Positions 45,901 to 54,307 of a stretch of DNA of 64,000 nucleotides are shown piece by piece. This DNA is from Paenibacillus marchantiae (GTDB taxonomy: Bacteria; Bacillota; Bacilli; Paenibacillales; Paenibacillaceae): contig NZ_CP118270.1 in NCBI RefSeq assembly GCF_028771845.1, positions 930,001-994,000 of the forward strand, in the 5' to 3' direction. The number at the start of each line of letters is the position of its first letter. The stretch's first letter is position 1. The position numbers and the translations under genes were made by a program. Under the pieces are notes generated by a model. The model was not told the origin of the DNA, made no database searches, and saw nothing but the letters and a program-made list of their open reading frames with translations.

Positions 45901-46528
45901 CCTCGATATCTAATAAGTATTTTGCAATAGCCTCCTGATCTTCTACAGGCAAAGATTCAAAATCAGGCATACCAATGAATTGCTTATTACGAAGCAACAA
46001 AATAACATCTTGGATAAAGTCATTGCTGTTACCCCGGTCTGCTTTCTTTTTGAGCTCGTTATACTGGTCCAGTGCACTCAACTGCACAGTGAATTCGATT
46101 GATTGCATTTGATATGCAGTTTCCAAATTTCGATCTTTAACAACGACATTGAAATAGTACGTATCACCTTCTACTAAATTCGTGATTATTTTCGTAAATG
46201 TACCATCTGAAAGAGAAGCTGAGCCATTAATCCAGTCATCATCGTAGGCATGACCTGATGTTACGCTGATTTCTTCAATATTTTCAAGATCAGAATCATT
46301 GGATATGTAAACCTGGTAATTTACATCAGGTGGGGTAGAAGATCCGGATTCTGCATACTTCCATTGCAATTCGATTGAGTTCTCGTTTACATACTTTATC
46401 GTTAATAGACCATTATTTCCTGGTGTTAGATACGATGCTCCTGCACTTACCTTTCCTGCTGGTGCTGCTAACCATGGAGCTGCCAACACTAAAATGAGCA
46501 ACATGCTAATTATTTTTCTGTATTGCAT
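42935..46528 (-). CDS. Large S-layer-anchored (SLH) surface protein with helical repeats
   Basis: Exported protein of 1,197 residues. Signal peptide at residues 1-30 (ending KVSAGA), then an FN3-like domain (~35-150). A long alpha-helical region (~150-760) repeats a unit recognisable by YENKEQVEFFVQLALKA, YENKEQVQYMIELAVQA and related copies. A Gly/Ser/Thr-rich linker near 800, a beta-rich region (~830-1000) and three C-terminal SLH domains (FVTRAQMAAMLARNL, ITRAQMATIAYRW, LTRAEAVKVLNVLF) follow, which bind pyruvylated wall polymer. ATG at 46528 follows GGGAGG; upstream in-frame starts lie in the promoter region. Function beyond cell-surface display is unknown. Confidence 0.9.
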   Translation of the reverse strand: MQYRKIISMLLILVLAAPWLAAPAGKVSAGASYLTPGNNGLLTIKYVNENSIELQWKYAESGSSTPPDVNYQVYISNDSDLENIEEISVTSGHAYDDDWINGSASLSDGTFTKIITNLVEGDTYYFNVVVKDRNLETAYQMQSIEFTVQLSALDQYNELKKKADRGNSNDFIQDVILLLRNKQFIGMPDFESLPVEDQEAIAKYLLDIEAPTSKGYENKEQVEFFVQLALKALEVTRQIDGPNAVVALNELYSKQAERIVHFDFPSAEANFYQLIAAYSTASEVDKRTTAYLYELKLKKTSSISSVLRDIDTVVEETPFINRANTTEEMVTSLDKLNTIHENILTYNEANPGNLITSFALDTSKMDNLTQEQKEQLADHMLTERPIGGYTSFEAIQIAFNQFFPGNEADALAAVNTARVDKNIDAMRLAMENQELGIDFPNEYDSLSKQVKDYVAGFLIDNIKRNYENKEQVQYMIELAVQAQLIWEQRGLGVLQDKLDLFAQKLSEGPDHFKDPETDMLRQVGDHHLQLSEVNKPIFAFKYLHLLGLERIAKQAQVEIADPRFLLALLSMPFQPLEEATTIDQMDQWLETTMNEQFNGHNFFDQYKFNLTGELDLSKRADLSPEGKKELAEWVLNEQDGYEDVGNLQYVINQFFTAPNVTGNDINNTITGLDDTMEISLNGKLNWIDVASIQKFDFSGDKTVWVRYKAISDLLPGRAVKIVFTANGDSNNGNGSTPTTGGSTGGGSSVTTPVTTTPTTKQEQIVVDVNGANGTNLTKTPITRTTEADGTIKDLVKMSEAIAKESVEKAKQLNMNTARIVIPDAKDAVSETRIELPKAAVKQLNDGGLNLEISTENAIISVPTKSIAGFDQDLYFRVVPLKKESERKEVEERAKKEQLIQQITPNSNVKVLARPVEIETNMQSHEVTLTLPLRDSLPTDPAARQQALNNLAVYIEHSDGTKELIQGKLVKLSDSSEGIEFTVNKFSTFTLVVVDGLKASQGSHNPYINGFGADFRPDAFVTRAQMAAMLARNLSDEAGTASSNAVNYDDVYATHWAASDIQKAQSAGIMNGMNATQFAPEGSITRAQMATIAYRWIQQQSVDASSSTTQATDGAGFTDVSADLWAFDAIAYVQSAGLMTGYNDDTFKPNSKLTRAEAVKVLNVLFKRTPVTGVTTPSFIDVPATHWAFADIEAAAQK

Positions 46529-46621
46529 ATACGCCTTCCTCCCTAATCTCACTTGTCGAAATATGGGCCTATTGTAGTACATAGCTCTGAACGAATTCTG
46601 AACATTCACTCCAATAAACGG

Positions 46622-46660
46622 AAAAAAATCCGGCCTGTAGGTGAAAAACAGGCCGGATTT
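46622..46660 (-). terminator. Terminator after SDR gene
   Basis: AAATCCGGCCTGT (46626-46638) pairs perfectly with ACAGGCCGGATTT (46648-46660) and runs into T residues on the minus strand. Confidence 0.92.
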
Positions 46661-46789
46661 CAAATATTTTTCGTCATTATTCATCATTTTTATTTCTGCA
46701 TTTAATTATAGAGTCCTATATTCCATAAAATTTAAGATTCGTCCCTTTACTCATCCACCGCTCCTTGCCACAACAAACAGGTAGACGCA

Positions 46790-47533
46790 TCAAATCATCG
46801 TATATCCGCCATCCACAAACAATGTGCTCCCTGTTGTAAATGTATTTGTCATAAGGTAAGTAACCGTATGTGCAATCTCCCCATTGTAGCCCACACGCTT
46901 GAGCACAGACAGCCTCTCATAGTCTTTAAAATGTTCACCGCGAGGTGTACCCTCCTGCCCCTCTCGCCAGATGGTTCCGGGGGACACGACATTCACGCGA
47001 ACAGGCGCGAGCTCCACTGCAAGTGCTTTGCCCAGACTTTCAATCGCTCCGTTACACGCAGCGTAAGAGGCCCCGCCCTCCAGTGGGCGTTGGCTGAAGC
47101 CGCCCGACATTAACGTGATCGAACCCGAAGCTGATAGATACGAAGCTGCGTATTTGGCAGCAAAATATTGAGGCCAGAACTTGCCCTTGAAACAGCTTTC
47201 GGCCGTCTCTCGATCTGAAGTTAACGGACCACGGGTGTATGCAGCTCCAGGGGTGAACAGGTGATCGAATGCACCAACCTGATTGAAAAATTGTTCGATT
47301 TGCTTTTCATCCTGATTGTCCAATACGTACACTTCGATGGACACCGTGCCAGTCTTGCCTTTGCCTGCGACACGAGCAATCTGCTCCCTCGCTTCCTCTA
47401 GTCTGGTCTCCGATCGTCCCGCGATAACTACATGTGCACCAGCCTCAACAGCCTGGATTGCCGTTGCAAGTCCAATCCCAGAGCTTCCTCCTATAATCAC
47501 GACACGTTTATTCTCCAATGTAAATGGACTCAT
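46790..47533 (-). CDS. Short-chain dehydrogenase-like protein with Tyr-x3-Asn active site
   Basis: 247-residue SDR. The nucleotide-binding IGGSSGIGLATAIQAVEAGAHVVIAGRSE and the C-terminal FVDGGYTMI are normal. The catalytic region reads GGASYAACNGAIESL, with Asn in place of the active-site Lys, as in a subgroup of SDRs. It may be a reductase with altered mechanism or a binding protein. GAGAGGAAG precedes ATG. Divergent from an HxlR regulator, with palindromes between, suggesting control by that regulator. Confidence 0.85.
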   Translation of the reverse strand: MSPFTLENKRVVIIGGSSGIGLATAIQAVEAGAHVVIAGRSETRLEEAREQIARVAGKGKTGTVSIEVYVLDNQDEKQIEQFFNQVGAFDHLFTPGAAYTRGPLTSDRETAESCFKGKFWPQYFAAKYAASYLSASGSITLMSGGFSQRPLEGGASYAACNGAIESLGKALAVELAPVRVNVVSPGTIWREGQEGTPRGEHFKDYERLSVLKRVGYNGEIAHTVTYLMTNTFTTGSTLFVDGGYTMI

Positions 47534-47615
47534 TCTGCATCTTCCTCTCGTATAGCTGGATTTTTCGTTTTTCTAGCATTTTGTTCATTATTATCGAAAA
47601 GATTAGCCCTGAACA

Positions 47616-47653
47616 GTACGCAATTGAATCGTACCAGGTACGAAAATTCGTAC
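47616..47653. promoter_or_regulatory. Paired palindromes, candidate HxlR operators
   Basis: GTACGAA-AA-TTCGTAC (47638-47653) is a perfect palindrome. GTACG (47616-47620) and CGTAC (47630-47634) form a second, looser one. Both lie between the divergent SDR and HxlR genes. Confidence 0.6.
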
Positions 47654-47770
47654 TATTGGAACTAGATGACACAGTTATTCCTGCCCAATTAACATAGACA
47701 AAACATGCAGAACGCGAAGAAATCAGGTATGATGAAGTTAAATATAGTTGTTTAAATTGAGGTGAATACT

Positions 47771-48163
47771 ATGGATTTACAGGAGCCACGCTTACAAGGT
47801 GTACTCGTTACGTTGGAAGCCATTAATGGTAAATGGAAACCGCTCATCCTGTTTATTTTATTGAAGGAAGGCACGAAGCGATTTGGTGAACTAAGACGCA
47901 TGATTCCCGATGTAGCACAGGGCACGTTAACGAAACAGCTGCGCGAGCTGGAACAGGATCAGATTATTGTGCGCACTCTCTATGGCGATGTTCCACCGAA
48001 GGTCGAGTACAGCCTGTCCGCACACGGGCAGACGATTGGTACGCTGTTGGATGGCATGTGCGGCTGGGGCAAGGCGCATCTAGAATACTTGAACGGAACC
48101 CAGCAGATGATTAATGCGGAGAAATTAGCCGGGGACTCCCATAACGAGGCGAAAGCTGAATAA
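47771..48163 (+). CDS. HxlR family transcriptional regulator
   Basis: 130-residue winged-helix regulator: [73 protein letters not shown] is the classical HxlR domain. Members often respond to electrophiles, formaldehyde or redox stress. There is no cysteine near the N-terminus, so a YodB/HypR-like thiol switch is unlikely. ATG at 47771 follows GAGGTG; GTG at 47762 is part of that site. Divergent from the SDR gene. Confidence 0.9.
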   Translation: MDLQEPRLQGVLVTLEAINGKWKPLILFILLKEGTKRFGELRRMIPDVAQGTLTKQLRELEQDQIIVRTLYGDVPPKVEYSLSAHGQTIGTLLDGMCGWGKAHLEYLNGTQQMINAEKLAGDSHNEAKAE

Positions 48164-48254
48164 AAACTCATGCCTTCATCTCTGTTAGCAGACGGGACGC
48201 CAGTATTGCCATCTGTTATGAACAGGCTACGCCTCATAACCGAACCACAGAATG

Positions 48255-49403
48255 TTAAGAAATCAGACCCAATTTTAGCACTCTCGCAATATTCTCGGTT
48301 GTACGCTCCACATTCTCCGGGCCTTGGCGCAGAAGTTGTTCCAGATCAGCCGCCCCCGGCACAATACCGAACATTGCGTCAATACCTTCAGTGTACAATG
48401 TATCTATCCCTTCACCAACGTAACCTGCAATGGCGATAACCGGCTTGCCCGCTTCCTTGGCAGCACGCGCTACACCGTAAGGGGTCTTTCCAAATTTCGT
48501 TTGAAAATCAATGCCGCCTTCGCCCGTAAACACCACATCCGCATGTACCAGCTTGTCACGAAATCCAGTGTATTCAATGACAATTTCAATGCCTTTGCGC
48601 AACACAGCCTGTGTAAAAATCAAAAGCCCTGCGCCCAAACCACCTGCTGCGCCTGCACCCGGCACATCGCGCATATCCTTATTCAGCTGTTGCTTAACTA
48701 CATCCGCATAATGGGAAAGATTCGCATCCAGCACCTGCACCATCTCCGTTGTAGCCCCCTTTTGTGGTCCAAACACCCGTGAAGCACCATGCTCTCCGCA
48801 TAACGCATTAGTTACGTCACAGGCGACAATAAACTCCACATCCTGCAATCGCTCATCCAAGCCGGACACATCGATATGCTCCAATTGATCAAGTGCGCCG
48901 CCTCCACGTGCAAGTGGCTGCCCGTGTGCATCCAGAAACGTTGCGCCAAGCGCCTCGGCCATGCCTGTACCCCCATCGTTGGTCGCACTGCCACCAATTC
49001 CGATAATGATTTTGCGAATACCCTGATCCAGACACGCCCGAATCAGCTCTCCCGTGCCATAGGTTGACGTGCGAAGCGGGTTCCGACTTTCCTTGGTCAA
49101 CAAATGAATGCCGCTCGCCGATGCCATCTCAATCGCCGCCGTTAACCCATCGCCCAGAATACCATACTGCGCTAGTACAGGCTGTCCCAGTGGCCCGCCC
49201 ACCTCTCTCTGGTGAATTACGCCGCCAGAAGCATCCACCAGCGACTGCACTGTTCCTTCGCCTCCGTCAGCCATCGGTACATGAATATAGTTGGCGGTTG
49301 GGTAGATTTTACGCAATCCTTTCTCCATGGCCACACATACTTCTTTCGCTGTCATGCTCTCTTTAAATGAATCCGGTGCCAGTACAAATGTCGTCTCTCT
49401 CAT
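48255..49403 (-). CDS. Glycerate 2-kinase (GarK/GlxK family)
   Basis: 382-residue kinase phosphorylating D-glycerate. Family motifs: LAPDSFKESMTAKEV at the N-terminus, VPMADGGEGTVQSLV, IIIGIGGSATNDGGTGMAEALGA, VACDVTNALCGEHGASRVFGPQKGA, PGAGAAGGLGAGL and FTGEGGIDFQTKFGKTP. ATG at 49403 is where homology begins; GGTGG is six bases away, and ATG at 49418 is possible. Monocistronic. A 26-bp palindrome lies 100 bp upstream. Confidence 0.93.
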   Translation of the reverse strand: MRETTFVLAPDSFKESMTAKEVCVAMEKGLRKIYPTANYIHVPMADGGEGTVQSLVDASGGVIHQREVGGPLGQPVLAQYGILGDGLTAAIEMASASGIHLLTKESRNPLRTSTYGTGELIRACLDQGIRKIIIGIGGSATNDGGTGMAEALGATFLDAHGQPLARGGGALDQLEHIDVSGLDERLQDVEFIVACDVTNALCGEHGASRVFGPQKGATTEMVQVLDANLSHYADVVKQQLNKDMRDVPGAGAAGGLGAGLLIFTQAVLRKGIEIVIEYTGFRDKLVHADVVFTGEGGIDFQTKFGKTPYGVARAAKEAGKPVIAIAGYVGEGIDTLYTEGIDAMFGIVPGAADLEQLLRQGPENVERTTENIARVLKLGLIS

Positions 49404-49503
49404 CTTCTCCCACCCCATCCGTGTTATTAAAGGATAAACCTTTTTTGAACGCGCTTTCATTATAGTTACTGGTAAGCCAAATAAATATTGATGAACAGAC
49501 GAA

Positions 49504-49529
49504 ATTCATTGTGCACGTGCACAATGAAT
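49504..49529. promoter_or_regulatory. Perfect 26-bp palindrome, likely operator
   Basis: ATTCATTGTGCAC (49504-49516) is followed directly by its exact reverse complement (49517-49529) with no spacer. It lies upstream of the glycerate kinase gene and downstream of the Lrp-type gene. It has no T tract, so it reads as a DNA-binding site, not a terminator. Confidence 0.55.
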
Positions 49530-49532
49530 AAT

Positions 49533-49553
49533 GGCAGGACCGAATATCCTGCC
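49533..49553 (-). terminator. Weak hairpin after Lrp-type gene
   Basis: GGCAGGA (49533-49539) pairs with TCCTGCC (49547-49553). The minus-strand tail is ATTATT, not a clean T run. Confidence 0.4.
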
Positions 49554-49582
49554 ACCCATACACTAACGTGCTTCGCTGCTTC

Positions 49583-50017
49583 CTAGAGCAGCACACGGTG
49601 TTCCATTATATTTTTCATACTAATATGGGATTTGGATGGACCAAGCTTCACAAGCGAGTCTTGGAACTCTGCAAGCTCTTCAATGGTTGCCGTCTGTACC
49701 TTGATCAGATAGTTGTACTCACCGCTAATCCGATATAAATCCGTAACCTCAACAGCCTGTTCACAGAAGTGAACGAATTCCTCACAATGCTCTGTTTTGA
49801 GTAAAATAAACGTCGTTGTCCCACGATTTAGTTTGGACAAATCATAGATGGTTGAATATCCCGATATGACTCCGTTTTCCTCCAGTTTGAGAATTCTCTC
49901 CTTGACTGAAGGCTGGGACATGTTTACCTCTTTGCTAATCTGTACAATTGGCATGCGAGCATGGTGCTGCAGCAAACGCATAATCTGCTGGTCGATCTCA
50001 TCTATAACATAACCCAT
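49583..50017 (-). CDS. Lrp/AsnC family transcriptional regulator
   Basis: 144-residue regulator: N-terminal helix-turn-helix (IDEIDQQIMRLLQHHARMPIVQISKEVNMSQPSVKERILKLEENGVI) and a C-terminal RAM ligand-binding domain (TDLYRISGEYNYLIKVQTATIEELAEF). Such proteins respond to amino acids and form octamers on DNA. GGGAGGG precedes ATG. Target unknown; the neighbouring palindrome or the divergent VOC gene are candidates. Confidence 0.92.
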   Translation of the reverse strand: MGYVIDEIDQQIMRLLQHHARMPIVQISKEVNMSQPSVKERILKLEENGVISGYSTIYDLSKLNRGTTTFILLKTEHCEEFVHFCEQAVEVTDLYRISGEYNYLIKVQTATIEELAEFQDSLVKLGPSKSHISMKNIMEHRVLL

Positions 50018-50178
50018 TTGTAGACCCTCCCGAGAATCAGGCTAATTTAATAAGTTTTTTGGGATAAAAGAGCTTATATATCGCAACTCTCACTCCATTA
50101 TATCCTTTGATATCGCATGGTTCCAATGCAGCGTTCCCTTTATACTTTAGAAAACAATCTGAAGAAGGAGTGATGAGC

Positions 50179-50640
50179 ATGAGTGTAAACGGACTTGCTC
50201 ACGTAGCCATTCAAGCACGTAATTATGAGGATACCCTCTCATTCTATACGAATGTATTAGGATTTAAAGTTGGTCACTCCTGGAGTCTGCCCGCCTTTCA
50301 AATTACTGAGGCGTGCATGCTGATCTCACCGGATCAACGGACCTGCATTGAACTGTTTGACCCCGGAGCCGTAATCGCGGCCGAAGGTGAACCAGCAGAG
50401 TCTCCCGAAGCAGTAAAACATGGGGCATTACTGCATTTCGCCTTTTACGTAGACCATGTGGAAGAGATCTACGAGCGAGCGCTTGCTCATGGTGCAAAAC
50501 CATATATTCAACCCGATTGGATCTCACTTGGTGAGCCCCCACTTCAAGTTCGAAATGCGGTTGTGCATAGTCCAAATGGTGAAGTGATCGAATTCCTCGA
50601 AGAGGTTGATTTTGACCGTTCCTCTACACCATCGATCTAG
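50179..50640 (+). CDS. VOC/glyoxalase-like family protein
   Basis: 153-residue protein of the vicinal-oxygen-chelate superfamily: VNGLAHVAIQARNYEDTLSFYTNVLGFKVGHSW with the first metal-type His, CIELFDPG, LLHFAFYVDHVEEIYERALAHGA and VHSPNGEVIEFLEE with the last Glu. It may be an isomerase, dioxygenase or lyase; the reaction cannot be told. ATG at 50179 has AGGAG eight bases upstream; ATG at 50173 is too close. Confidence 0.88.
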   Translation: MSVNGLAHVAIQARNYEDTLSFYTNVLGFKVGHSWSLPAFQITEACMLISPDQRTCIELFDPGAVIAAEGEPAESPEAVKHGALLHFAFYVDHVEEIYERALAHGAKPYIQPDWISLGEPPLQVRNAVVHSPNGEVIEFLEEVDFDRSSTPSI

Positions 50641-50654
50641 CGTTACACAAACCG

Positions 50655-50696
50655 AACAGCCTGTTGCGCGGAAATCCGTGGCGGCAGGCTGTTTTA
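50655..50696 (+). terminator. Terminator after VOC gene
   Basis: AACAGCCTG (50655-50663) pairs with CAGGCTGTT (50685-50693), with CGCGG/TCCGTG inside and TTTTAT after. Confidence 0.88.
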
Positions 50697-50756
50697 TATT
50701 ATGTTTTTTGAGTGATAAGAAAGCGAGCGCATGGTCTTAAGACATACTCCTTGCCC

Positions 50757-51311
50757 TCATTCACCCTTTTCAATTCCCGGCGTATAATCGCTTAACTTCC
50801 CTTCATACACCAACTGTAGTTGTTCACTTTGGCGAAAATCATCTGGGGTCACCAGCGCAGGCAGCTTGTTCCACAGCTTGATGCCTGAACGCTGCAGTAT
50901 CTCGGCAACAAATTGCGAGCAAAAGTAGGAGTTGCTGAACTCTACTGGCTCCTTCAGCGTAATGCCAATCACACCAAGCAGATTGTACATATATTTCTGG
51001 CGGCTGCGGATGAAGATGTGCAGCACCCGTTTCATTTTTTCCACTTCACGCTCCGTCACCTGAAGCTCATAAATGACACATGTGGTATTTGGATATTTAC
51101 TGTATGTACCTGTCTGAATATCTTCCTTCACAAACCCGCCATTCAGCGGATTGCTCGGATGCTTGCGACCGAAGCTGTACAGCTCGGATAATTCCCGGTC
51201 AAATGAGATGGAGGCATGATTGTATGGCGCTCTGGTGTAACTTTGAATGACTTTGGTAAACAACGTTCCCGTATTCGTAAGCAGGATATAGATGGAGCGT
51301 GGTTCTGTCAT
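50757..51311 (-). CDS. Permuted papain-fold (YiiX/NlpC-P60-like) protein
   Basis: 184-residue protein. PYNHASISFD contains the probable active-site His, and NSYFCSQFVAEILQRSG the probable nucleophile Cys. This His-then-Cys order is that of circularly permuted NlpC/P60 or YaeF/YiiX proteins, which may cleave peptides or lipids. No signal peptide is seen. AAGGGG precedes ATG at 51311. Substrate unknown. Confidence 0.8.
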   Translation of the reverse strand: MTEPRSIYILLTNTGTLFTKVIQSYTRAPYNHASISFDRELSELYSFGRKHPSNPLNGGFVKEDIQTGTYSKYPNTTCVIYELQVTEREVEKMKRVLHIFIRSRQKYMYNLLGVIGITLKEPVEFSNSYFCSQFVAEILQRSGIKLWNKLPALVTPDDFRQSEQLQLVYEGKLSDYTPGIEKGE

Positions 51312-51407
51312 AACGAAATTTCCCCTTATCAAGTTGGCACTATTCCTTCATAATAACATAGGTACCCTATATTGGAATCTTACTTCTGGATAAGCAGGTG
51401 ATTGTAC

Positions 51408-52325
51408 TTGAGCAGTTCACTCTTTACCTTAACACTGATTTTTATTGCTTTATTGGTCATACATATCGTGTACAAAATCATTACGAAGCTTCAGCCGGAT
51501 AAGGATTATTCGGGCATTGGCAACAAAATCAAAACCTGGTGGGGCATGTTTGTCATCTTCTGTCTCGCCACCCTCTTCAATCCGATTGTCTCCCTGATCT
51601 CCCTTATGGTACTCACCTTTTTCGCGCTGAAAGAGTACTTCTCCATGATCCGCAGCACCCGCAAAGCTGATCGCAGGTTGTTTCTATGGGCGTATCTGGC
51701 GATTCCGGTACAGTTCTACTGGATCTATATTGGATGGTATGGGATGTTTATCGTGTTTATTCCACTCTATGTCTTCCTGGTGCTGCCCCTGCCCCGTCTA
51801 ATTAATAAGGGCACGGTTGGTTTCCTGCGCAGTGTCAGCTCGACGCAATGGGGATTAATGCTAATGGTATTTGGACTTAGTCATCTAGCCTACTTCCCGT
51901 TCGCAACACCGGAATATGGTTCAAAGCTGGTCCTGTTCCTGGTCGTATTAACCCAGCTGAATGATGTGGTGCATTATCTGGCCTCGCTCTATCTGGGCAA
52001 ACGCAAAGTGGTGCCCACGGCCAATCCTTTTTTGACATGGGAAGGGTTCGCCTGTGCATTCGTTATAACCACCGCTGCCTCTTATTTCATTCATCCTTAC
52101 CTGACTCCGTTTGATGCACGTTTCGCGCTTTTCATCGGTGTGTTGATCGCTCTGGCAGGGTTCTTCGGAAGTCTGACGGTTTCTGTTCTGAAGCGGGATT
52201 TGTTAATCGGGGATGACAATAAGTTCGATGCGTTGAAAAAAAGCTACCTGAGCCGGGTCGACAGCCTGACGTACACCTCTCCAGTCATGTTCCACGTGGT
52301 GCGTTATTTCTTCGACTTCATGTAG
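51408..52325 (+). CDS. CdsA-like phosphatidate cytidylyltransferase family protein
   Basis: About 305-residue polytopic membrane protein. The C-terminus SVLKRDLLIGDDNKFDALKKSYLSRVDSL is a relaxed version of the CDP-diacylglycerol synthase signature (S-x-x-K-R-x4-K-D ... D-R-x-D), and QLNDVVHYLASLYLGKRKVVP is also typical. It likely transfers CTP to a lipid phosphate, but the missing second half of the signature makes another acceptor possible. TTG at 51408 after AGGTGA is preferred. Confidence 0.8.
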   Translation: MSSSLFTLTLIFIALLVIHIVYKIITKLQPDKDYSGIGNKIKTWWGMFVIFCLATLFNPIVSLISLMVLTFFALKEYFSMIRSTRKADRRLFLWAYLAIPVQFYWIYIGWYGMFIVFIPLYVFLVLPLPRLINKGTVGFLRSVSSTQWGLMLMVFGLSHLAYFPFATPEYGSKLVLFLVVLTQLNDVVHYLASLYLGKRKVVPTANPFLTWEGFACAFVITTAASYFIHPYLTPFDARFALFIGVLIALAGFFGSLTVSVLKRDLLIGDDNKFDALKKSYLSRVDSLTYTSPVMFHVVRYFFDFM

Positions 52326-52400
52326 GAGCAGGTCCGTTATAGACACGAGAGCTGGACACACTCAGTCTACTAGAACAAAGCGTAAGCTTGCAGATCAATA

Positions 52401-52425
52401 AAAAGCAGCCTTGACGGCTGCTTTT
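52401..52425. terminator. Bidirectional terminator
   Basis: AAAAGCAGCC and GGCTGCTTTT pair around TTGAC between convergent genes. Confidence 0.88.
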
Positions 52426-52526
52426 ACTCATTTATGGGAGAAATGAAGGCGCACGTATAATGTGTCTGTTTCATTTTCCATTTTTGAATTAACAGAAAGC
52501 ACTGCACACGGTTATGATCTGCCTGA

Positions 52527-53105
52527 TTATTTTAATTTAATTTCCTTCTCCGAGGTCACTTCTTTCCCCTCTTCATTGGTAAATACAAAAGTCGCTTTGC
52601 CGCGTTCACCCTTCATCTCATCCGAATAAATAAATCCGGAGAATTGCCCGTCACCACTGATATAAAACCCTTCTTTTCCATTCGCGCCATGCTCGATCGC
52701 TTCCTTGTAGGAATTCACAATCGTTACCGTGTTGGACGTCCAGCGCATCTCGGATAAAGCATAGCCCTCAGGAATTTGTTTTATCGCAAAATCAAAGCTA
52801 TTGCCCTCGGACGGCTTATCCGTCTGGTCAATGACGATCATGACCTGTCCTGCCGTATCAGCGGAGGATTCCGATTGGGCCGTAGGCTTGCCTTCATTCC
52901 CACTTTCGTTCGCCTGATTATTGTTATTCTTCGCCTCCATATTGGGAACGGAACTATTTCCCGCTTCCTCTATGGGCTGCTTTGATTGTGGATAGGCGTG
53001 TTCCTGTACGGATTCGTTGTTGTTTTTTGCCCCACATGCGCTGGTCAACAGCAGAATACATAGAACAGACACCCAGAGAATAGATTTATTTTTATTAAGA
53101 TTCAT
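52527..53105 (-). CDS. Putative lipoprotein of unknown function
   Basis: 192-residue lipoprotein: signal peptide with lipobox LLTSAC (Cys near residue 24), an Asn/Glu/Ser-rich disordered stretch (~27-85), and a folded C-terminal domain of ~105 residues (QVMIVIDQTDKPSEGNSFDF...GFIYSDEMKGERGKATFVFTNEEGK). I do not recognise the domain. ATGGAGGGAG gives a good ribosome-binding site. Confidence 0.8.
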   Translation of the reverse strand: MNLNKNKSILWVSVLCILLLTSACGAKNNNESVQEHAYPQSKQPIEEAGNSSVPNMEAKNNNNQANESGNEGKPTAQSESSADTAGQVMIVIDQTDKPSEGNSFDFAIKQIPEGYALSEMRWTSNTVTIVNSYKEAIEHGANGKEGFYISGDGQFSGFIYSDEMKGERGKATFVFTNEEGKEVTSEKEIKLK

Positions 53106-53337
53106 ATTGGTACTCCCTCCATTTATCTAAAGTAACAAACCTTATGCATTCATCCAAAGAGAACTTTCCAATCAGCACCTTCTATAGTAATTACTACACC
53201 ATATCGTCTCACATTAAGCTCCATATTATGTAAATGAGTACTAAATTCAATTCGTTAATACACTTCGATGAACCCTGAAATGTTGGCGTGTTACCCTGAA
53301 AGGGTCAAAAAAACATGCTATTTGAGGGGGTAAAAGG

Positions 53338-54213
53338 TTGAATCGCTTTGCTTTTATGATGCTCGTTATACTCGCCACTTCGCTTATGGGTTCATCCTTT
53401 GCTGTGGGCAAAATCGGATTGACTTATGTCTCACCCATTCTGCTGGTCGGCATTCGATTTACGCTCGCTGGAGGACTAATGGCGCTCTGGGTGCGAAATA
53501 AAAATCTTCCCGTGACCGCGCCTGACTGGCTCCGGTTGTTCGTCATCGGTCTGTTCCAGACGACGGGTGTGATGGCCTGCATTTTCCTGAGCATGCGCAC
53601 TATTCCTTCCGGGCAGACATCCATTCTCACATTTACAAATCCGCTATTGGTAGTTCTTCTCGGGAGTGTATTTCTTGGTCTGAGATATAAGGTATACCAG
53701 TGGTTTGGGGTGCTCATCGGTATAACAGGAGTTTTCATCACGCTTGGTTTCCATCTTCAATTCTCCGGAGGAACGTTACTGGGTATGGGGTCTGCCTTGT
53801 CCTGGGCGATCGCTACCCTCTTGGTCAAACAATGGGGCTCACACTTCAGCACATGGGTGCTAACGGCATATCAGATGTTATTCGGCGGACTAACGCTGTT
53901 ATTGCTCAGTTTTACCATGGAATCAACAAAACTCATCCTGAACACCACGTCCATAGGGGTGATTCTATATCTGGCGATCCTCGGTTCCATTGTGCAGTTC
54001 GCTACGTGGTATTACCTGTTAAGCAAGGGCGATCCGGGCCAGACAAGTGCGTTTCTGTTTCTTGCTCCATTTTTCGGGGTCTTATCCGGCTGGCTGCTTC
54101 TGGGCGAAGTCATTCGGAATTACGTCTATATGGGCGGGCTATGCATATTCCTGGGTATCTTTCTGGTAAACTGGACTGGACGAACAAATAATAAGAATGT
54201 ATTGATGAAATAA
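53338..54213 (+). CDS. EamA family (DMT superfamily) transporter
   Basis: 291-residue inner-membrane protein with ten hydrophobic helices in two EamA repeats (LMGSSFAVGKIGLTYVSPILLVGIRFTLAGGLMALW; ALSWAIATLLVKQWG). Members export amino acids, metabolites or drugs. TTG at 53338 follows GAGGGGG at seven bases. Monocistronic; upstream of ada by 94 bp. Substrate unknown. Confidence 0.9.
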   Translation: MNRFAFMMLVILATSLMGSSFAVGKIGLTYVSPILLVGIRFTLAGGLMALWVRNKNLPVTAPDWLRLFVIGLFQTTGVMACIFLSMRTIPSGQTSILTFTNPLLVVLLGSVFLGLRYKVYQWFGVLIGITGVFITLGFHLQFSGGTLLGMGSALSWAIATLLVKQWGSHFSTWVLTAYQMLFGGLTLLLLSFTMESTKLILNTTSIGVILYLAILGSIVQFATWYYLLSKGDPGQTSAFLFLAPFFGVLSGWLLLGEVIRNYVYMGGLCIFLGIFLVNWTGRTNNKNVLMK

Positions 54214-54307
54214 AAATATTCATGCCTGATTTTCGGCGATGCCCTGCGCATCGTTTTTTTATAATATCAATAAGGATAAACTCTACTGATATAAGGACGT
54301 GCGCCCA

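Noticed and set aside
52283..52300. Second parS-like site (TGTTCCACGTGGTGCG)
   Set aside because: Only the left half matches and it lies inside the CdsA-like coding region.
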